Assembly (NCBI GenBank): GCA_002343185.1
Contig: DDRT01000016.1
Span: 12,546-76,545, forward strand
Reading direction: 5' to 3'
Source: Deltaproteobacteria bacterium UBA2409
GTDB lineage: Bacteria > Bdellovibrionota_C > UBA2361 > DDRT01
DNA: 64,000 nt
Under the pieces are notes generated by a model, which saw nothing but the letters and a program-made list of their open reading frames with translations, was not told where the DNA came from and did no database searches. Below, one piece after another: positions 16,863 to 24,383 of this stretch. Within the stretch, counting starts at the first letter, position 1. Every line of letters starts with the position of its first letter. Position numbers and translations under genes: made by a program.

Positions 16863-17467
16863 GTTCCCCCACGTTTTTCAAACTTTAATCTATGATGCAG
16901 CCTACTAGGCTGTCCCTGCCAGAACTCAAAAACAAGAGGCTCTAGCCTAAAACCACCCCAAAATGGGGGACATGGAATATCTCCACTAAAAGATCCTTCA
17001 AGTTCTCTGACTCTCTTTAAGAGAAACTTATGATTTGGAACTTCAGAGCTTTGAGGTGATGCCCAGGCTGCTACCTGAGCAGACCTTGGTCTTTCTCTAA
17101 AATATTCCTCATTAGTTTTTCTTGAAGTTTGCTTCACCTTACCTTCAATTCTAATCTGCCGTTCAAGCTCGCCCCAGTAGAACAAAATTGAGGCATATGG
17201 ATTTCTTAAAAGCTCTTCTGCTTTTTTACTCTCGTAGTTTGTAAAAAAGACAAACCCCTGTTTATCCCATGACTTTAGAAGAACCATCCTGACTCGTGGA
17301 AATCCCCCTTCAGTAGTAGTCGCAAGAGCCATTGCATTAGGCTCTGGATTGTCTTTAGCTTGAGAAAGCCAACGCTTAAAAAGAGCAAATGGGTCTTTGC
17401 CGCTAGGAGGTGTTCTATTTACCACGTAGTCTGATTTGACTCTCGTAAGGTAAGGTTTTGAAGCCAC
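16835..17467 (-). CDS. pdxH: Pyridoxamine 5'-phosphate oxidase
   Basis: A 210-residue FMN-dependent oxidase making pyridoxal 5'-phosphate. Family features: PNAMALATTTEGGFPRVRMVLLK, the FVFFTNYESKKAEEL FMN-binding strand, ASILFYWGELERQIRIEG, SAQVAAWASPQS, PPFWGGFRLEP and FWQGQPSRLHHR before the terminal W..L.P. The terminal motif here (GTWEPKILAP) is shortened relative to E. coli PdxH but complete. The start is GTG at 17467, overlapping the yraN gene by 49 bases. It is probably co-transcribed with rnhB and yraN upstream and ppa downstream. Confidence 0.94.
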   Translation of the reverse strand: MASKPYLTRVKSDYVVNRTPPSGKDPFALFKRWLSQAKDNPEPNAMALATTTEGGFPRVRMVLLKSWDKQGFVFFTNYESKKAEELLRNPYASILFYWGELERQIRIEGKVKQTSRKTNEEYFRERPRSAQVAAWASPQSSEVPNHKFLLKRVRELEGSFSGDIPCPPFWGGFRLEPLVFEFWQGQPSRLHHRLKFEKRGGTWEPKILAP

Positions 17468-17895
17468 GAAATTTCACCTCGAGAAAAAAGAGTTGGAAGT
17501 ACAACGACAACCATATCGATTCGAATGGTTTCTGGAAAGTAGTTGTGTGAATCTATGAATTTCTTTAAAGAGCTTTTAATTCGGTGTAATTGCGGGTCTT
17601 TTAACCTAGATCTAATCTCATTCGGAGTTCTTTTAAGTGTTTTTACCTCAACAGCAACTAGAGTTCTTCTGTGAAGTGCTATAATATCGATTTCAGCTCC
17701 GCCTGTTTTATCTCTCCAGGCTATGATTTTTAGACCTTTCCCCCTTAGAAATTTTAAGGCTCTATATTCCCCGATAAATCCCAAAAAAAGTCTTTTAGAA
17801 CCGAAAACTCTGCCTATGAACAGCCGACCTGCCAAAGCGGTGAAGAGCTTCTTTATGCGCCTTAGTAGGGTATCCGAAATGCTTTGCAAATCCAT
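17419..17895 (-). CDS. yraN: YraN/UPF0102 family endonuclease-like protein
   Basis: A 158-residue protein of the UPF0102 family with the PD-(D/E)xK-like core: GFIGEYRALKFLRGKG, then TGGAEIDIIALHRRTLVAVEVKTLK (Asp, Glu and the ExK motif). The biochemical role is not established for the family, though a structure-specific nuclease is suspected. The first ATG at 17895 creates a 101-base overlap with rnhB; because the conserved domain begins near residue 38, the true start could be further in (for example a TTG next to GFIGEY). rnhB-yraN adjacency is a common bacterial gene order. Confidence 0.85.
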   Translation of the reverse strand: MDLQSISDTLLRRIKKLFTALAGRLFIGRVFGSKRLFLGFIGEYRALKFLRGKGLKIIAWRDKTGGAEIDIIALHRRTLVAVEVKTLKRTPNEIRSRLKDPQLHRIKSSLKKFIDSHNYFPETIRIDMVVVVLPTLFSRGEISWLQNLTLRESNQTTW

Positions 17896-18355
17896 ATTCA
17901 GGAAATTTTTTGTCTAAGATCTCCATAAGGCTGTCTCTTGTGACCTTTGCCAGTATTGACGCAGCGCTGATGCATGGGACTATTTTATCACCTCCGATTA
18001 TAGTCTTCTGTTCGGTTAAAGTAGGAATTTGTTTATTCCCATCGACTAAAATGAGGCTTGGAGCTAAGTATTCAGCTGCTTTTGCCATTCCCCAAAGCGA
18101 GGCTCTTAAAATATTTAATTTATCGATTCTTCTGGCCCCTACAGCAATAATTTTGTAACCAAGAGCCACCTCTTTTATAAGAGAATAAGCTTCGAGTCTT
18201 TTTTTGTAAGAAAGTGCTTTTGAGTCACATATTAAAGGGTGCTCAAAACCGTCTGGGAGTAGTACAGCCGCAGTAACCACTGGTCCTGCCAGTGGACCAC
18301 GACCTGCCTCATCAACGCCTACGATTCTCGATTCTGATAATTTTCGATGGACCAT
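17795..18355 (-). CDS. rnhB: Ribonuclease HII
   Basis: A 186-residue enzyme that cleaves RNA in RNA:DNA hybrids and removes misincorporated ribonucleotides. The active site is visible: GVDEAGRGPLAGPV (Asp15, Glu16), LILVDGNKQIP (third Asp), and KVTRDSLME (fourth acidic residue), with the GGDKIVPCISAASILAKVTRD block typical of RNase HII. The C-terminus HRQSFRF matches the family end, so the 101-base overlap with the following yraN frame is real if yraN starts at 17895. It also overlaps the preceding membrane-protein gene by 44 bases. Confidence 0.95.
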   Translation of the reverse strand: MVHRKLSESRIVGVDEAGRGPLAGPVVTAAVLLPDGFEHPLICDSKALSYKKRLEAYSLIKEVALGYKIIAVGARRIDKLNILRASLWGMAKAAEYLAPSLILVDGNKQIPTLTEQKTIIGGDKIVPCISAASILAKVTRDSLMEILDKKFPEYGFAKHFGYPTKAHKEALHRFGRSAVHRQSFRF

Positions 18356-18635
18356 AAACCATGGATAGTAAGAATAAAATTACTGGATAAGCAGCCACCC
18401 TGCTAAACCAAGATGGGATACCGATTGCTTCTAGTGTTGGTAGAACCCCGGGAAGAAGGTGCTTGTCTATTAAGTATCCTAGGATACCAGCGATTCCGAG
18501 GAAGATAATTTGACTAATAAGATCTTTCGGGTGAAAGGCATGTTTTTTTCCACTCCACATCTCTAGCTTAGTGAAGATAAGAAGCAGGATAAACAGACAA
18601 GGAATTCCAAACCATAGAAAATAAAGAAGATACAT
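18312..18635 (-). CDS. Small membrane protein of unknown function
   Basis: A 107-residue protein with three likely membrane helices: residues ~2-22 (LLYFLWFGIPCLFILLLIF), ~42-58 (SQIIFLGIAGILGYLI) and ~80-97 (VAAYPVILFLLSMVYG), ending in a basic ENRRR tail. No family recognised. Its 3' end overlaps rnhB by 44 bases, suggesting it heads the rnhB-yraN-pdxH-ppa transcript. The long overlap and hydrophobic composition support a real gene, but function is unknown. Confidence 0.65.
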   Translation of the reverse strand: MYLLYFLWFGIPCLFILLLIFTKLEMWSGKKHAFHPKDLISQIIFLGIAGILGYLIDKHLLPGVLPTLEAIGIPSWFSRVAAYPVILFLLSMVYGPSKIIRIENRRR

Positions 18636-18684
18636 AGGGTATTGTTAAACCTCCATGGGTCATACTAATCTTTAGTTAGGGCTC

Positions 18685-19056
18685 GTGGAAGTTTATAAAT
18701 TTTTTTATCCACATTTTAACCCACTTCACTTTAGTACTCCGCTACGCCAGCAGGAGCTGGGGGAGCTTTCGCAAAGTGCTGTCCTATTAAGGCGGGCATT
18801 AGAGTTTGCAGTCCATAGAAACTCTGGACTTGAGCGAAGAAGAGTAAGTCAGGAACAGCTTGAGTCAGCCTTAAAAGCTCTCAGATATATTGAGCGAATT
18901 TTGCTCTCTGTTGAGGACGCTCACCCAGGAGACTCAGATCAAGATCTTGAGCAGTTAGCCAGTGAAAGAAAAGAATTACCAGGCTGGAAATCTTGGGCAT
19001 CAATTCTTGAATCAGAACTAAAGAAATCTCCAAATAAACCTGCTAAAGTTGCTTGA
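18685..19056 (+). CDS. Hypothetical helical protein upstream of LOG-family gene
   Basis: A 123-residue soluble protein starting at GTG. Predicted mostly helical (LRQQELGELSQSAVLLRRALEFAVHR, SQEQLESALKALRYIERILLSVEDA). No recognised domain. Its stop codon overlaps the ATG of the next gene in a TGATG arrangement, so the two are translationally coupled and it may be a partner of the LOG-family enzyme. Divergent from the membrane-protein gene at 18635. Confidence 0.65.
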   Translation: MEVYKFFYPHFNPLHFSTPLRQQELGELSQSAVLLRRALEFAVHRNSGLERRRVSQEQLESALKALRYIERILLSVEDAHPGDSDQDLEQLASERKELPGWKSWASILESELKKSPNKPAKVA

Positions 19057-19757
19057 TGGCTGATGGATCCAGAGGAAAAGCGAGAAAACATCTAAATGAG
19101 AGGCTTGCTGCGCTTCATCAAAGGGCAATGCAGATTGAGGAGCAGTTAAAGAACCTTGATTCATGCAGATTTTATAGGGCATGTATATTTGGAAGTGCAA
19201 GAATCAAGGGTGATTCAGAGGAGTACAATGAAGCATTTGAGCTTGCCAGATATTTTGCTTGGGCGGGGATTGATGTTTTAACTGGTGGCGGACATGGGTT
19301 GATGGAAGCTGCAAATAAAGGAGCTCAGTTAGGTAGGAGTGAGCAAAAAACAAAGAGCCTTTCCTTTGGAATTTCAATACAACTACCACATGAGCCTGAG
19401 CCAAATATGCATCTTGATATTAAGAGGCATCACTATAAATTTTCTTCAAGGCTTGATGATTTTATAAGATTATCTAATGCGATAGTTTGTTTGCCTGGAG
19501 GAATTGGGACTCTCTTAGAGCTTGCATTTTCCTGGCAGTTAATTCAGGTCAAGCACATAAAGCCAAGACCACTCATATTGCTGGATAAAATGTTTTGGGG
19601 AGGATTTATCGATTGGATGAAGGGCGAAGTTCTTACAAGGTCACTTGTTTCTCAGCATGACTTTGATTCGATTGTGATTGTAGATACCCCTCAGGAAGCC
19701 TTTGAGGTTGTGAGTAAGGATTTTGAAGGATGGAGAAAGGTTTGTGAGATAGGGTAG
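19056..19757 (+). CDS. LOG family protein (nucleoside-monophosphate phosphoribohydrolase-like)
   Basis: A 233-residue Rossmann-fold protein of the LOG/TIGR00730-like group, historically annotated as possible lysine decarboxylase. Key motifs: FGSARIKGD near residue 44, VLTGGGHGLMEAANKGA (~72-88), and VCLPGGIGTLLELAFSW (~147-163), the PGGxGTxxE signature of phosphoribohydrolases that release a base from a nucleoside monophosphate. The start ATG at 19056 overlaps the previous stop (TGATG) and is preferred over a TTG one codon earlier. Exact substrate not predictable. Confidence 0.88.
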   Translation: MADGSRGKARKHLNERLAALHQRAMQIEEQLKNLDSCRFYRACIFGSARIKGDSEEYNEAFELARYFAWAGIDVLTGGGHGLMEAANKGAQLGRSEQKTKSLSFGISIQLPHEPEPNMHLDIKRHHYKFSSRLDDFIRLSNAIVCLPGGIGTLLELAFSWQLIQVKHIKPRPLILLDKMFWGGFIDWMKGEVLTRSLVSQHDFDSIVIVDTPQEAFEVVSKDFEGWRKVCEIG

Positions 19758-19779
19758 GGTACTACTGAATTGATAAAAC

Positions 19780-19810
19780 GCGCCTTGGCGCCTACATGGA
19801 GGGGGGCTAC
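19780..19810 (-). repeat. REP-like element, left flank of the RAYT transposase
   Basis: Read on the minus strand it begins GTAGCCCCCCTCCA (19810-19797) and continues to GTAG followed by a perfect hairpin GCGCCAAGGCGC (19791-19780). A GTAG tetranucleotide next to a short palindrome is the hallmark of REP sequences mobilised by RAYT proteins. The same 14-base GTAGCCCCCCTCCA block occurs in the opposite orientation on the other side of the transposase gene (20995-21008). It lies 195 bases beyond the 3' end of the transposase. Confidence 0.65.
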
Positions 19811-20004
19811 TTTTATTCATAAACCTCCTTGTATTGTTAAATCTTGGATTAACGTAAGAGACATTAGTGCTCAACTATAGTGAAGTGGGTTTTAGTTTTT
19901 AGAGAGGCTTTGTTTGCGCCTTGGAGTTGGTGCAAATTACCTAATTGAAGGCCTTTAGTATAATCCTAGATACTTAACTAGGAACCTTTGTAATGATTTA
20001 TATA

Positions 20005-20952
20005 TTAAGAAAGAACAGACAATTCTGGTCTAATCATATTGATAGCTCTTGGCAGGGTAGGTAAAAACACGCCCGGTGGAAATTCCAAATGGAAGCCTTT
20101 TCGAACGGCTTGATATGCCTGCTTGGCCTGTTCTACTAGTGAACGATAAAAACTAATGAATCTTTTTCTAAGTTTCGGGATTGTGGATAGGCAGATCGTT
20201 CTTCTGCCAAATGCCTTTGGAATATATGGCCTTCTTAGGCTCTCTCTTTGTGAAGACACAATTTTTATAGGCTCAAGCCGTGAAAGATAAATATTAATTC
20301 TATCTTGAATCTTTTTTAGCACATCCAGATCCGACATTCGAGCAGTGTTTGCAAAGCAGTCCTTAAACGAAAGAAGATCTACTTCTAAATCGATCTCATG
20401 GTTGTTTAGATCAAGCAGCCGAGCACTCTTTTCTTTTTCTTCTTTCCATGGCTTATCTGGGTCATTTAAGGGACTTATTGAGCTTCTTGCAATTGCTACA
20501 CACTTTCTTTTGTTTACCTGAAAGCTTGAGACCCCTCTATAAGACTCAATACTACTTGACAGCTTATCTTTTACTGGATTCGTTAAAATATAGGCTATTC
20601 GATTAAATATCTCCTCCGAGTCTAATACTACTGGAGAATCGTATCCTTCTTCCCAAATCGTCTTCTTCCTTCTACCGAGAAGCCTATTAATCCCATGCGC
20701 AGTCTCTTGTTTTACGTATCCCACAAAGCCACAAAAATCCTCGGGATTTATTACTTTCAGTAACATATGAAAATGATTAGTAGAAAAGCAAAAACAGATT
20801 ATATCTACAGGATACAACTCTTTCGCCTTAGCTAGTGATGACCAGATAATCAAATTAACAAAAGAATAGGGCAGAAGTGGTAGCCCTTCTTCCGTTCTCG
20901 ATGTCACCATCACTATATCGCGATTCCTATACACCTTTCTTAAACGAGGCAT
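20005..20952 (-). CDS. REP-associated tyrosine transposase (RAYT, Y1_Tnp family)
   Basis: A 315-residue HUH-type single-strand transposase. The metal-binding motif is HFH (His60, His62) in FSTNHFHMLLKV; the catalytic Tyr is probably Tyr79 in GFVGYVKQETAHGINR, followed by the family's IWEEGYDSPVVLDSEE and YILTNPVKDKL blocks. The C-terminal ~150 residues form an extra basic domain (RRPYIPKAFGRRTICL) longer than in IS200-type TnpA. It is flanked by inverted copies of a 14-base repeat, consistent with a REPtron-like unit. Domains appear intact, so it may be active on its REP elements (inference). Confidence 0.9.
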   Translation of the reverse strand: MPRLRKVYRNRDIVMVTSRTEEGLPLLPYSFVNLIIWSSLAKAKELYPVDIICFCFSTNHFHMLLKVINPEDFCGFVGYVKQETAHGINRLLGRRKKTIWEEGYDSPVVLDSEEIFNRIAYILTNPVKDKLSSSIESYRGVSSFQVNKRKCVAIARSSISPLNDPDKPWKEEKEKSARLLDLNNHEIDLEVDLLSFKDCFANTARMSDLDVLKKIQDRINIYLSRLEPIKIVSSQRESLRRPYIPKAFGRRTICLSTIPKLRKRFISFYRSLVEQAKQAYQAVRKGFHLEFPPGVFLPTLPRAINMIRPELSVLS

Positions 20953-21453
20953 ATTATTCCTATCGCAATATCTACGATTTTGTTTACTACAAAAGTAGCC
21001 CCCCTCCAGCCACTACGGCCCCCCTCCAGCCACTACGCGGCGTAGCTTCAAGTTTTACAAAAACAATTTGTCTTGGAGATCTAGTTTGTTTCATTCAGCG
21101 ACGTATGTTTTTTTTTGAGCAGCTTCATTTTTAAGCCATTAGCCCCATTACTTTCGATGTGAAAATAGAGAGGCAACTGTCCCCATTCACACCTAAAGAT
21201 ATTTGCAGATTTCAAAGAGAGTGAACATATTTAGAGCCACCCTCCTTTGGAGATCTCTAATACTTAATTATCCACATGTTTTCAAATACTTATAAAATAT
21301 TAGAAAATTTATTTTTAAAGGAGTCTGGTTCCAGAATTCACTCCTCTTCCAATCAAACTCTTTTACTTTCATATACCTACGTAGAGGACTATGATTTATG
21401 CATGCTTCGAGTTAGGCTCTCACTAATAATTTTAGGTTCCTGTAAAATAATTT
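20953..21453. other. Gene-poor stretch between RAYT and cupin genes
   Basis: About 500 bases. The first 95 hold the right RAYT flank repeats. The rest is A/T-rich with a T-run near 21108-21116. An open frame starting at 21276 runs into the cupin gene out of frame and has poor composition; I do not regard it as coding. I see no RNA gene or clear promoter. Confidence 0.5.
20995..21045 (+). repeat. REP-like repeats, right flank of the RAYT transposase
   Basis: GTAGCCCCCCTCCA (20995-21008) is identical to the left-flank block in inverted orientation. It is followed by a near-exact tandem copy (CCCCCCTCCAGCCACTACG twice, up to 21037) and a 13-base hairpin CTACGC-G-GCGTAG (21033-21045), whose right arm ends in GTAG. 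The array starts 43 bases upstream of the transposase start codon. The inverted arrangement around the gene matches RAYT-REP units. Confidence 0.65.
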
Positions 21454-21963
21454 ATGGCCTCAAACAATATTACTTCTTATGTTGCCGCTACTCCTATTCT
21501 ACTCACTCCCAATGATGGAGAACGATTCTCTATAATCGGCGGTGGTGTTCGTATACTTATTGATGGTGCCTCATCCGGTGGCCGCTGCTGTATGTTTGAA
21601 TGTCCGATACCTCCTGGAGATGGACCGCCCCTTCATAAACACGAGCACGAAGACGAATTATTTTATGTTCTTCAAGGGAAAATTAAGTTTTCAGTTGATG
21701 GGGAAATATTTATTGGAGAACCAGGTTCATTTGCATGTGCCCCACGAGGCTCGGTACATTCATTTCGTAACATAGGAGCACAAACTGCACTTCTGCTTGT
21801 AACGTGCACACCTTCAGGGTTAGAGATTCCATTTAGAGCAGTCCGCGACCCAGAACCTGGAGATACTCGTGATAAACTATCTCCAGAAGAAGTAATGTCT
21901 GAGTTTTATAAACATGGAATAACATTTGTAGGTCCGCCTTTGACTGACGAACATGACGAATGA
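21454..21963 (+). CDS. Cupin-domain protein
   Basis: A 169-residue single-domain cupin. The metal-binding cupin motif 1 is PPLHKHEHEDELFYVLQGKIKF (His, His, Glu) and motif 2 is PRGSVHSFRNIG (final His). An N-terminal extension (FSIIGGGVRILIDG) resembles quercetin-2,3-dioxygenase-like cupins, but such small cupins include isomerases and sensors, so no reaction is assigned. It is followed 26 bases later by a methyltransferase on the same strand and may be co-transcribed with it. This region next to the RAYT looks accessory. Confidence 0.85.
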   Translation: MASNNITSYVAATPILLTPNDGERFSIIGGGVRILIDGASSGGRCCMFECPIPPGDGPPLHKHEHEDELFYVLQGKIKFSVDGEIFIGEPGSFACAPRGSVHSFRNIGAQTALLLVTCTPSGLEIPFRAVRDPEPGDTRDKLSPEEVMSEFYKHGITFVGPPLTDEHDE

Positions 21964-21989
21964 TCCCATAAAAATGCTAGGCTCATAAA

Positions 21990-22778
21990 ATGAATTTAAA
22001 TACAATAAAATTTGATGATGGTGATGCTTACGAGCAATACATGGGAATATGGAGCAAGCTGGTAGGTGATATATTTTTAAAGTGGCTATCTCCAGCTCCA
22101 GGATTGCAATGGCTTGATGTAGGTTGCGGTAACGGAGCATTTACCGAAAATATTGTTGAAAGTTGTTCTCCCTCTTCTGTTCATGGGATTGACCCATCAA
22201 TAGAGCAGATTGATTTTGCTCGCTCTCGACTTGATTCGACTCTCACAAAGTTTACTCAAGGAGATGCTATGGATTTGCCATTTCAGGATCAATCATTCGA
22301 TATAGCCATTATGCCACTAGTAATTTTCTTCGTACCGGAGCCAGAGAAAGGAGTTTCTGAAATGGTTCGAGTGGTTCGTCCAGGAGGGATTGTTTCAGCT
22401 TATGCGTGGGACATGATGGAAGGTGGATTCCCGTATATGAACTTGATTGACGAAATTCGGTTGATGGGAATTGATGTTCCAGTTCCCCCTAATCCTGACG
22501 CATCCCGTTTAGAAACTATGAAAAGACTTTGGATAAATTCTAGTCTTGTTTCAGTTGAAGAAACGGAGATCACTGTTCAGCGTTCATATTCAGATTTTGA
22601 TGAATATTGGTCAATTGTTCTAAGGGGACCAAGTGTTGGATCAAGCCTAAAAGCCATGCCCTATGATGAATTAACAAATCTTAAAGATAGAATGCGCAAA
22701 GTTCTACCTTTCAACTCATCCGGACGTATTACTCTTAGTGCGCGTGCAAATGCAATTAAAGGGTCTGTTCCAGGTTAA
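21990..22778 (+). CDS. Class I SAM-dependent methyltransferase (UbiE/Methyltransf_11-like)
   Basis: A 262-residue protein. Motif I WLDVGCGNGAFTENI (~residues 37-51), motif II acidic end VHGIDPSIEQIDFAR, QGDAMDLPFQDQSFDIAIM and VRVVRPGGIVSAYAWD are textbook class I methyltransferase blocks; the N-terminal YMGIWSKLVGDIFLKWL helix is common in small-molecule methyltransferases. Probably the second gene of a two-gene unit with the cupin. Substrate unknown. Confidence 0.88.
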   Translation: MNLNTIKFDDGDAYEQYMGIWSKLVGDIFLKWLSPAPGLQWLDVGCGNGAFTENIVESCSPSSVHGIDPSIEQIDFARSRLDSTLTKFTQGDAMDLPFQDQSFDIAIMPLVIFFVPEPEKGVSEMVRVVRPGGIVSAYAWDMMEGGFPYMNLIDEIRLMGIDVPVPPNPDASRLETMKRLWINSSLVSVEETEITVQRSYSDFDEYWSIVLRGPSVGSSLKAMPYDELTNLKDRMRKVLPFNSSGRITLSARANAIKGSVPG

Positions 22779-22973
22779 ATCTTGCAGATAGAACTCTCAA
22801 TCCGATGAAGTGCAGGCTCAACTGAGGGTGCTTGTATACTGGATGTATTATTATTTGGAGTCATCCTCTTATTGGATCTCCAATTCTTAATTCCCACTCA
22901 TACGTTCAAGTGCTTACAAATTTATGGAAGAACTATTATTAGAGGTTGACTACAAAATCCGCAGATACCTGCC

Positions 22974-24209
22974 TCAAGATAGATTCTGATAAAGTCCACG
23001 ACATGGCTCGATCATATATCGTCTAATAACATCAAAAGTATATTCACTAGGATGAAAACCATTAAATAGATCTTGACCAGATCTCTTGTGAAAACCTTCT
23101 TCAATGGTTGCAGAGTATGCTCTATCAGCAACTGTTCTGAATGCTGCAATCAGACCATCATAAGTTGGATCCGTGAGTCTGATTTTATCTCGATCAACAA
23201 CAAAAGTAGGACTATCTGTTGGGTCTTTAGATGGATTCCAAAGGACTGTATCGAAAATCATTGAAGTAGCAAGGACATCAAAATCACCTTCGCCCCCCGG
23301 TCTATGAATGTCCATACCAAACATTGTACAGCAACTTGCAGCAACGATTTTACCAGGATGTATTCCTATCGATACCTTTTCTAATGGAGCACGCACACCG
23401 GGATAGGTTCCAAAAATCCAATCAGCTGCCCAGTATTCCATTCCACTTGCCCAATATTCTTCTATCGCTCGATCTCTAATTGTTGAAACCCTACCCTCTT
23501 CAAGTCGCCTTCTAAATCCAAAACCGCTTGAGTGGCCAATATCATGTAGTCCATAGTCAAGAGCCCTTGCTAAGTCTCCCTCAACTCCCTGAACAGCCGA
23601 TATAAGAAGTTCCGCAGTTTCTTCATCGAAAATTCTTCTAATACATTCTGCGCCAATATTATCAAAGCGCCTGCGCTGCTCTGTTAAATTTAGAAGTGCA
23701 GGCCCTCCTCTGCCTCTATCAAACTGCCAAGAATCAGGAACAATGAAGGCTTCACCTGATTCGCCTCCAATAAGGCCATAATTCCAGTTCTCATGATATG
23801 GAGTTACCTTGGAAGGATTTTCTCCAAGAAACATCCGCATGTACCCTCTAAGATCAAAAAATTGTTTTGCAGCAATTCTCATTCCCTCAATTTTGGCAAG
23901 AATACCATGATCAACTTTGCCAGATAGAGCACTTAGGGTGCTTATAACTTCTCCGCCACGCCGCTGAATAAATGGCCCTGCTAAAATAAAATCCCCATTA
24001 TCAGAGTTGACAAACGAACTAGTTACGAAACGATTTTCGATTGATTTCCATGTATTCTTCCTAATTGCATATAGAAGCTCTCTTTTGTAACCATTAGGTA
24101 GATCCTCCGTGCTGTTAAGAACTATTTGATAAAGTTCCTCATGTTGTGGAATCGCATTGCCTAAATGTCTTGGGCTAAATCGTATACTTGCTGTATGAAT
24201 TGCAACCAC
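22974..24209 (-). CDS. Unknown 411-residue protein with HDxGH motif
   Basis: No family recognised. The protein is soluble, without signal peptide. A candidate metal or catalytic centre is LHDIGHSSGFG (His222, Asp223, His226), followed by EEYWASGMEYWAAD (Glu250/251, Glu258). Other notable conserved-looking segments are ENWNYGLIGGESGEAFIVPDSW, a CCTMFGMDIHRPGGEGDFDVLATSMIFDTV block (~290-320) and a C-terminal EPCRGLYQ. The density of Gly/His/Asp-rich loops suggests an enzyme rather than a structural protein. It is isolated on the minus strand between plus-strand genes, with about 175-195 empty bases on each side. Confidence 0.7.
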   Translation of the reverse strand: MVAIHTASIRFSPRHLGNAIPQHEELYQIVLNSTEDLPNGYKRELLYAIRKNTWKSIENRFVTSSFVNSDNGDFILAGPFIQRRGGEVISTLSALSGKVDHGILAKIEGMRIAAKQFFDLRGYMRMFLGENPSKVTPYHENWNYGLIGGESGEAFIVPDSWQFDRGRGGPALLNLTEQRRRFDNIGAECIRRIFDEETAELLISAVQGVEGDLARALDYGLHDIGHSSGFGFRRRLEEGRVSTIRDRAIEEYWASGMEYWAADWIFGTYPGVRAPLEKVSIGIHPGKIVAASCCTMFGMDIHRPGGEGDFDVLATSMIFDTVLWNPSKDPTDSPTFVVDRDKIRLTDPTYDGLIAAFRTVADRAYSATIEEGFHKRSGQDLFNGFHPSEYTFDVIRRYMIEPCRGLYQNLS

Positions 24210-24383
24210 AATTATTTCCGATTAAGAGACATAGTACGTTCTGTTTATTTTATCATCTTTGAGATCTATGTCTTGCTAAGTAATTTATAACAACGGGACA
24301 TGCAAAAACCTCAATAACTTCAGCTCCTTAACTTTACCTGAACCATACAGGTAATTGACTAAGATCAGTTAGATAAGGGTTTT

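Noticed and set aside
20877..21515. Open frames around the RAYT right flank (20877 and 21276)
   Set aside because: They cross repeats and neighbouring genes out of frame, have poor composition and no ribosome site.
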